Assembly: GCA_032117595.1 (NCBI GenBank)
Contig: JAULYZ010000017.1
Location: 121,283-185,282, forward strand
Length of the DNA stretch: 64,000 nt
Direction: 5' to 3'
DNA from: WLJO01 sp032117595
GTDB lineage: Bacteria > Actinomycetota > Acidimicrobiia > Acidimicrobiales > Ilumatobacteraceae
In this document: positions 58,536 to 64,000 of the stretch, piece by piece
How the letters are laid out: every line of letters begins with the position of its first letter
Numbering within the stretch: the first letter of the stretch is position 1
Notes under the pieces: model-generated
Databases searched by the model: none
What the model saw: the letters and a program-made list of their open reading frames with translations, nothing else
Told to the model about the DNA's origin: nothing
Made by a program: the position numbers and the translations under genes

Positions 58536-60391
58536 GTGCCGTCTGTGTGTCGGAGGCCGTTTCGTTCCTCACCCCGTACGTCAACGCCGGTGTGCTGGGG
58601 CCCGCAGAGGTGCATCTGGCCGATTGGGTGGCCCGCGCCTCGGGGGTGGACGACGAACTCGTCCTGCTCGGAGTGGCCGTGGCCTCGTGGGCTGCGCTGC
58701 ACGGGCATACCTGCGCAGACCTCTCGCTGCTCGCCTCGGCAGTGGAGCGCGAGCGGCCGGTGCGCCAGTACGTGGATGATGCCGTCGCCATCTGGCCCGA
58801 TACCGCCGTGTGGCTCGAGGCCCTGCGTGCTGGTTCTCCGGTCGTCCGCGTGGTGGATGGTGCCGATACCGAGCCGGTGCTCGACAACTCCCCGCTCGTT
58901 CTGTGTGGCACGCGCCTGTACCTGCAGCGCCACTGGGTGGACGAGTGCACGGTCGCAGCCTCGTTGATCCGCCGTGTCTCCCGCGACAGCGAGCGCCCTG
59001 CGGCATCGCTCAGCGATCGCGCCTCCCGCCTGCTCGACCGACTGCTGCCACCCACGGAGGACGACGGCAGCGCGAACCAGCAGCGACGCGCTGCCGACCT
59101 GGTGTTTGCCCGAAATCTGGCGCTTGTCGTCGGCGGCCCGGGTACCGGCAAGACCTATTCGGTGGCGCGGTTGCTCATGGCGCTGCTCACCGACGCCGAG
59201 GACCGTGGTGCGAGCCTGCGTGTTGCGCTCGCTGCTCCCACGGGCAAAGCAGCAGCGCGGCTCAGCGAGACCATCCGTGCCGCTGTGGCCCGGGCCGAGC
59301 AGGACACCGACGACCTCAGCGACTCGGTGAAGGCAACGATGCTTGCGCTGGAGCCGTCCACCGTCCACCGCCTGCTCGGGTCGCTCCCCGACAGGCGCCA
59401 GCGTTTCGTGCACCGCGAGTCGAACCCGTTGCCGTACGACGTAGTGCTCATCGACGAGACCTCGATGGTGTCCACCCCGCTTCTGGCGCGCTTGGTCGAG
59501 GCGGTACCCGCCAGTTCCCGCCTCGTCCTCATCGGCGACCCCGACCAGCTCGAGAGTGTTGAGCTCGGCGCAGCGCTCGGCGACATCGTGACGGCGGCGG
59601 AACGGTCCGGCTCGCCACTGCACGGTCATGCCGTGCGCCTGCAGCGTGGGCACCGGTTCGAGGCGGACTCGCCCATTGCCCTGCTCGCCGACTGCGTACG
59701 CGAGGCCCGTGCCGACGACGCTCTGGCCATGCTGCGCAAGGGCGTATCGGGCCTCTCGTTCGTCGAGACCTTGCGTCCGGCATCCGAGCACTCGCTTGCT
59801 GCAGTGCAGGCCGCCGTTGCACCCGTGATGGGGAACGTTCAGCAGGCGGCTGCTTCAGGAGATGGTGCACCGGCCCTCGACGGCCTCGCTGCCGTGCGCA
59901 TGCTCTGCGCCCACCGGCTCGGGGAGTTTGGGGTCTCGTTCTGGAACGAGTGGGGTGAGCGCTGGATGTGCGGACCCAAGGGTGCCGGCACTGCGTGGTA
60001 CCCGGGCCGACCGCTGCTCGTCACGAAGAACAACTTCCGGTTGGGCCTCTCCAACGGTGACACGGGTGTGGTGATCAAGCGCGAGGACCGACTCGTCGCT
60101 GTGTTCGCAGGACCGGTGACCGGCAGCACGCTCGAGTTCGAGCCGGTCGAGCTCGAGGACGTGGAGACGGCATACGCCACGACCATCCACAAGAGCCAGG
60201 GCAGTGAGTACGCCGCCGTGGTGCTCATCGTCCCGCCGGCCACCTCACCACTCGTGGGTCGGGAACTCGTGTACACGGCCATCACCCGCGCGAAGGCGCA
60301 CCTGATGGTGGTGGGCTCGGAGGCTGCCCTGCGTGGGTGCATCCTCACACCGGCCCGGCGGATGACCGGGCTTGCTGCCGCGCTGGTGTGA
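58532..60391 (+). CDS. recD: Exodeoxyribonuclease V subunit alpha
   Basis: The 5'-3' helicase subunit, 619 residues. Walker A is VVGGPGTGKTYSVARLL (about 198-214). Other helicase motifs are APTGKAAARLSETIR, LIDETSMVSTPLLARL, LIGDPDQLESVELGAAL and YATTIHKSQGSEYAAVVLI, then YTAITRAKAHLMVVG. An N-terminal domain of about 160 residues interacts with RecC. The ATG at 58532 overlaps the recB stop. Confidence 0.96.
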   Translation: MSAVCVSEAVSFLTPYVNAGVLGPAEVHLADWVARASGVDDELVLLGVAVASWAALHGHTCADLSLLASAVERERPVRQYVDDAVAIWPDTAVWLEALRAGSPVVRVVDGADTEPVLDNSPLVLCGTRLYLQRHWVDECTVAASLIRRVSRDSERPAASLSDRASRLLDRLLPPTEDDGSANQQRRAADLVFARNLALVVGGPGTGKTYSVARLLMALLTDAEDRGASLRVALAAPTGKAAARLSETIRAAVARAEQDTDDLSDSVKATMLALEPSTVHRLLGSLPDRRQRFVHRESNPLPYDVVLIDETSMVSTPLLARLVEAVPASSRLVLIGDPDQLESVELGAALGDIVTAAERSGSPLHGHAVRLQRGHRFEADSPIALLADCVREARADDALAMLRKGVSGLSFVETLRPASEHSLAAVQAAVAPVMGNVQQAAASGDGAPALDGLAAVRMLCAHRLGEFGVSFWNEWGERWMCGPKGAGTAWYPGRPLLVTKNNFRLGLSNGDTGVVIKREDRLVAVFAGPVTGSTLEFEPVELEDVETAYATTIHKSQGSEYAAVVLIVPPATSPLVGRELVYTAITRAKAHLMVVGSEAALRGCILTPARRMTGLAAALV

Positions 60392-60424
60392 TGCTGCCCG
60401 ATACCCCAGTTGGCCGTTCGGGGG

Positions 60425-60430
60425 TACAGT
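60425..60430 (+). promoter_or_regulatory. -10 element TACAGT of the BVMO-HD operon
   Basis: TACAGT ends 7 nt before ATG 60438 and 34 bp after recD. It starts a leaderless mRNA for the next two genes. Confidence 0.5.
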
Positions 60431-60437
60431 CCCGAAC

Positions 60438-61961
60438 ATGACGACCACGCACGATCAACCCCACCACTCCGATGTGGTCATCGTGGGTGCAGGCATCTCG
60501 GGGATCTCGATGGCGGTCCACCTCCAGAAGCAGTGTCCCGACCGGAAGTTCGTGATCCTCGAGGGACGCTCCGACATCGGTGGCACGTGGGACCTCTTCA
60601 GGTACCCGGGCATCCGCTCCGACAGCGACATGCACACGCTCGGGTTCCGTTTCAAGCCGTGGAAGCACGAGAAGTCGATCGCCGATGCGCCGTCCATCAT
60701 GGAGTACCTACGCGAGACCGTGGACGAGTACGGCATCGGGCAACACATCCGGTTCGGTCGGCGCGTGGAGCGCGCCGAGTGGGACACGGCAACGGCCACG
60801 TGGAACCTTGCCATCCGTCGCTCAGACACCGGCGAGGTCGAGCACCTCACCACCAACTTCCTCGCAATGTGTGCCGGGTACTACTCGTACCGAGGCGGCT
60901 ACCTGCCGGAGTTCCCGGGGTACGACCGGTTCGGCGGGACGCTCGTGCACCCCCAGGCGTGGCCCGACGACCTCGATTACTCGGGCAAGCGCGTCGTGGT
61001 GATCGGATCGGGAGCAACGGCGGTGACCATTGTGCCCGCCATGGCCGCCGGTGCAGCGCACGTCACGATGCTGCAGCGTTCCCCCACCTACGTGGTGGCC
61101 AGGCCCGATCACGACCACATCAACGACAAGCTCCGCCGTTTCCTCCCCGAACGAACGGCGTACGCGATCACCCGCAAGAAGAACGTGATCCTCAGTCAGT
61201 ACTTCTACAACCGCACACGCCGCAACCCGGAGAAGATCAAGCAGTTGATCATCGGCGGTGTCCGGCACGCGCTCGGCCCCGACTACGACGTCGACACGCA
61301 CTTCACCCCCACCTACAACCCGTGGGACCAACGGATGTGTCTGCTCCCGAACGGCGATCTCTTCCGGGCGATTCGCGCCGGGAAGGCCTCGGTGGTCACC
61401 GACACCATCGACACGTTCACCGAGACCGGTATCCGGCTCGCCTCCGGTACCGAACTCGAGGCCGACATCATCGTCACGGCAACGGGCCTCAACCTCGTGA
61501 CGCTCGGCGAGGTGGAGTTCGCGGTCGACGGTGAGCCGGTCGACTTCTCGCAGCGGTTCACCTACAAGGGGATGGGTTACTCCGACGTGCCGAACCTCAT
61601 CTCCACCTTCGGCTACATCAATGCGTCGTGGACCCTGCGCGCCGACCTCACGAGCACCTACGTCTGTCGCCTGCTCAATCACATGCGGTCGTCCGGTGCC
61701 GTGATGGCCACACCGCGCCTACGCGCCGGCGACCGCACGATGCGTCCGCGTGACTGGATCGAGGACTTCTCGGCCGGGTACATGCGTCGCGTCATGCACC
61801 TCATGCCCAAGCAGGGCGACCGCAAGCCGTGGGTGAACACCCAGCGCTACCGGCGCGACAAATGGCTCATCGGCCACGGACCGATCGCCGATGGCGTGAT
61901 GGAGTTCCGCGCTGCGGTTCCCGGGCGTGAGCGAGAGCAGATCGGCACAGCCAGCCGATGA
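60438..61961 (+). CDS. Flavin-containing (Baeyer-Villiger type) monooxygenase
   Basis: A 507-residue FAD/NADPH enzyme that inserts oxygen next to a ketone or oxidises a heteroatom. The FAD loop is VVIVGAGISGISMAVHL (G17-G22), the NADPH loop is VVVIGSGATAVTI, and the Baeyer-Villiger fingerprint is FGGTLVHPQAWP, complete. It overlaps the HD gene downstream as ATGA. The substrate is unknown. Confidence 0.93.
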   Translation: MTTTHDQPHHSDVVIVGAGISGISMAVHLQKQCPDRKFVILEGRSDIGGTWDLFRYPGIRSDSDMHTLGFRFKPWKHEKSIADAPSIMEYLRETVDEYGIGQHIRFGRRVERAEWDTATATWNLAIRRSDTGEVEHLTTNFLAMCAGYYSYRGGYLPEFPGYDRFGGTLVHPQAWPDDLDYSGKRVVVIGSGATAVTIVPAMAAGAAHVTMLQRSPTYVVARPDHDHINDKLRRFLPERTAYAITRKKNVILSQYFYNRTRRNPEKIKQLIIGGVRHALGPDYDVDTHFTPTYNPWDQRMCLLPNGDLFRAIRAGKASVVTDTIDTFTETGIRLASGTELEADIIVTATGLNLVTLGEVEFAVDGEPVDFSQRFTYKGMGYSDVPNLISTFGYINASWTLRADLTSTYVCRLLNHMRSSGAVMATPRLRAGDRTMRPRDWIEDFSAGYMRRVMHLMPKQGDRKPWVNTQRYRRDKWLIGHGPIADGVMEFRAAVPGREREQIGTASR

Positions 61962-62797
61962 CCGGGCCGTCGCCGGTGCTGGGCGAGCGATACCGACGCG
62001 CCCTCGTCGACGCGGCACAGTGGCACGAGACCCAGACGCGCAAGGGATCCACGGTCCCCTATGTGTCGCATGTGCTGGCAGTGTCGTCAGCCGTGATGGA
62101 GGACGGCGGCGACGAGGACGAGTGCATCGCTGCACTGCTGCACGATGCGGTGGAGGACTGCGGTATCAGCCGGGCGACGATCGCACAGCGCTTCGGCGAA
62201 CGCGTCGCCGACATCGTGATGGCCTGCACCGACGACACCGGAGGCGACCGAGACAACAAGGCGCCGTGGTGGTCCCGCAAGGTGCACCACATCGAGCACC
62301 TCTCACGCTTTGCCGCTGCCGGCGATCTCGGTGTCATCCGGGTGACCGCGGCGGACAAGCTGTCGAACCTGCGCTCCACGCTCGACGACCGTGACGGATC
62401 GGTGTTCGCCGTGTTCAAGGCCGGACTCGGTGGGTTTGCTTGGTACCACGCAACCTTCTGCGGGATCCTCGTCGACGCACTGCGGACCACCCCCGACCCG
62501 AGCGGAAGCGGTCGGTCGCCGGCTGCGTCGGTGCTCGCCGGCCGGCTGGAGTCGTCGATGGACGAGCTGGGTGCGCGAATCGACCGCTACCGCTCCGACT
62601 ATGCAGAGCGGATCGTCGAGGTGCTCGACCGAACTGTGGGGGTGGCGAGGCCTCTCGGTTGGGGTGCCCACGACCCGTGGCCGTGGTTTGCACTCGATGT
62701 CGCGCACCGCGCCCGTGGGGGTTCGGTACGCGTCGAGCACGTGCGCGCTGCGGAGCAGGGCTGGTTCGGCGGCGTGCAGTTCATCGACTGGGAGTGA
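61958..62797 (+). CDS. HD-domain phosphohydrolase (RelA/SpoT hydrolase-like)
   Basis: A 279-residue protein with an HD domain like that of RSH enzymes. The metal ligands are H in SHVLAVSSAV, the HD pair in LLHDAVEDCG, and a later D in TAADKLSNL. There is no synthetase domain, so hydrolysis of (p)ppGpp or another nucleotide is the likely reaction. The second half (residues 170-279) is not recognised. It is coupled to the monooxygenase gene; the reason is unclear. Confidence 0.82.
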   Translation: MTGPSPVLGERYRRALVDAAQWHETQTRKGSTVPYVSHVLAVSSAVMEDGGDEDECIAALLHDAVEDCGISRATIAQRFGERVADIVMACTDDTGGDRDNKAPWWSRKVHHIEHLSRFAAAGDLGVIRVTAADKLSNLRSTLDDRDGSVFAVFKAGLGGFAWYHATFCGILVDALRTTPDPSGSGRSPAASVLAGRLESSMDELGARIDRYRSDYAERIVEVLDRTVGVARPLGWGAHDPWPWFALDVAHRARGGSVRVEHVRAAEQGWFGGVQFIDWE

Positions 62798-62831
62798 CGA
62801 CCCGCTCGAGCCGTGGTCGCCGCATCGGGGA

Positions 62832-63557
62832 TCAGTCGCCGTCGACACCCAGCATCGAGAGGACGCGTGTGCGGATCGACTGGTAATCGGCCGAGCCGTG
62901 GCGGCGCGGTCGAGGCAGAGCGATTTCCTCGGTGTGCCTGATCGAACCATCGACGAGCACGAGGATCCGATCGGCAAAGACCAGCGCTTCGTCGACGTCG
63001 TGGGTGACCATCAACACGGCCGGCCGGTATCGGGCGCAGGCCCTGGCGAGCAGCGAGTGCATCTTGAGCCGAGTCAGGGCGTCGAGCGCGCCGAAGGGTT
63101 CGTCGAGGAGCAGCAGCGATGGTTGACGGACGAGTGCCCGTGCCAGTGCGACGCGAGCGGTCTCCCCACCGGAGAGTGTTGCGGGCCACGCCCGCGCGAA
63201 CGAGCCCATGCCCACCTCGTCGAGCACATCCCGGACCCGAGTTGGTGCGTCCTCGCCACGGAGACCGAGACGAACATTGGCCCCGACGCGCTTCCAGGGG
63301 AGCAGGCGTGCATCCTGGAAGGCAATTGCCACCCGGTCCGGGACGAGCACCTCGCCGTCGGCCTCCGGGTCGAGCCCGGCAACAATCCGCAGCAGAGTGC
63401 TCTTGCCCGAGCCGCTCACTCCCATCAGCACCACGAATTCCCCGGCCGCCACCGAGCAGTGAAGGTCGGCGAGCACCGAGCGACCGGCAAACGAACGATT
63501 CACCCCGCGAACCTCGAGCGCTGTGTCCTGCTGTTCACGGGGGAGGTGAGTGGTCAT
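62832..63557 (-). CDS. ABC transporter ATP-binding protein (SsuB/TauB-like)
   Basis: A 241-residue importer ATPase of the nitrate/sulfonate/taurine family. Walker A is GVSGSGKSTLLRIVAG, the Q-loop is AFQDARLLPW, the signature is LSGGE, Walker B is LLLLDEPFGALD, and VTHDVDEAL gives the H-loop. ATG 63557 overlaps the permease stop. A binding protein gene must lie beyond the window. Confidence 0.92.
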   Translation of the reverse strand: MTTHLPREQQDTALEVRGVNRSFAGRSVLADLHCSVAAGEFVVLMGVSGSGKSTLLRIVAGLDPEADGEVLVPDRVAIAFQDARLLPWKRVGANVRLGLRGEDAPTRVRDVLDEVGMGSFARAWPATLSGGETARVALARALVRQPSLLLLDEPFGALDALTRLKMHSLLARACARYRPAVLMVTHDVDEALVFADRILVLVDGSIRHTEEIALPRPRRHGSADYQSIRTRVLSMLGVDGD

Positions 63558-64000
63558 GACCCCTCGTACCCCTGACGCCACTGCAGCAACCGCGACTCGA
63601 GGAGCTTGACGATCGCATAGGAGACCATGCCGAGAATCGCGTACACGACGATCACGAGAACGATCGAGTCGACGCGCCCGATGAGTCTCGAGTCGCTGAG
63701 CAAGCGGCCGAGTCCCGAATCGGTGTTGATCTCCTCGGCGATCACCAGCGCGAGCCACGCGTTGGCCAGACTGATCCGGAGCCCGACGAGGAATCCCGGC
63801 AGCGATCCGGGCAGGATCACGTGGCGGACCAACCCCCATCGTCCGATGCCCAGCGTGCTTGCCGCCTCGACGAGTCGCCGGTCGACGCCCCGGATGGCCC
63901 CGAAGGTGTTGAAGTAGATCGGCCACGACGTCGCAAGGGCGATGAGCGTCACCTTCGGGCTCTCGTAGATGCCGAGCCAGATGATGAGGAGCGGTACGAG
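63554..64000 (-). CDS. ABC transporter permease (SsuC-like), start beyond the window
   Basis: The visible 149 residues are the C-terminal part of a binding-protein-dependent permease. The EAA loop reads EAASTLGIGRWGLVRHVILPGSLPG, and helices follow. The frame stays open to base 64000 (LVPLLIIWLGIYESPKV), so the start lies beyond the window. It pairs with the ATPase gene it overlaps (ATGA). Confidence 0.9.
   Translation of the reverse strand, partial: LVPLLIIWLGIYESPKVTLIALATSWPIYFNTFGAIRGVDRRLVEAASTLGIGRWGLVRHVILPGSLPGFLVGLRISLANAWLALVIAEEINTDSGLGRLLSDSRLIGRVDSIVLVIVVYAILGMVSYAIVKLLESRLLQWRQGYEGS

Overview
The window is high-GC, densely packed actinobacterial chromosome. Several features suggest a member of the class Acidimicrobiia (Ilumatobacter-like), which is an inference and not a proven assignment: two F420-type luciferase-like oxidoreductases, a DUF4244/Tad cluster, a PhyH dioxygenase, a Baeyer-Villiger monooxygenase, a recC-recB-recD operon, a lysine/alanine-tailed topoisomerase I, and widespread promoters that place the transcript start at or next to the start codon. 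No prophage, insertion sequence or CRISPR array is visible.

Layout. 1-2.1 kb: a truncated sensor kinase and a secreted PepSY/Gly-His protein. 2.3-11.8 kb: core genes (queF; the topA-tmk-holB run; an MMPL transporter; rsgA; a lipoprotein; a STAS protein). 11.8-14.8 kb: a compact Tad pilus/secretion operon (tadA, tadB, tadC, a DUF4244 pilin-like gene, a TadE-like gene) whose genes overlap end to end. 15.07-15.16 kb: a selenocysteine tRNA (selC), which shows that the organism has, or recently had, selenoprotein synthesis. 15.2-17.3 kb: a copper module (CopC-CopD fusion plus DUF305 lipoprotein). 17.4-32.7 kb: housekeeping and miscellaneous metabolism (PhyH, a pair of RecB-like Fe-S nuclease genes, a quinone-reductase-type MDR, a primary-type sigma factor, Dabb protein, ferredoxin, ThuA, epoxide-hydrolase-like protein, ung, LLM oxidoreductase, DksA-like protein, cyclophilin, MFS exporter, YcaQ-like protein, GATase, MBL hydrolase).

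32.7-42.6 kb: a carbohydrate cluster. A ribose-type ABC transporter (ATPase, permease, binding protein) and an FGGY kinase run rightward. A second FGGY kinase runs leftward from the same divergent promoter region and is followed by two methionine-salvage enzymes (mtnD, mtnC) and a GlpD-like dehydrogenase. This may be a route for a 5-modified pentose such as methylthioribose, or for a polyol.

42.6-60.4 kb is more accessory in character: hicBA, PaiB-like and AHSA1 proteins, an LLM oxidoreductase, an enoyl-CoA hydratase-like protein, a small sigma-like factor with an ECF-like promoter and an unknown partner, a VWA protein, an acidic protein, a fragment of a UvrD-type helicase, vapBC, and the complete recC-recB-recD operon. 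60.4-64 kb: a Baeyer-Villiger monooxygenase with an HD protein, and the start of a nitrate/sulfonate-type ABC transporter cut by the window edge.

A recurring pattern is that many first-in-operon genes lack a Shine-Dalgarno sequence and instead carry a TAnnnT hexamer 6-7 nt before the start codon, implying leaderless mRNAs. Genes inside operons are typically coupled by ATGA, GTGA, TTGA or TGATG overlaps.
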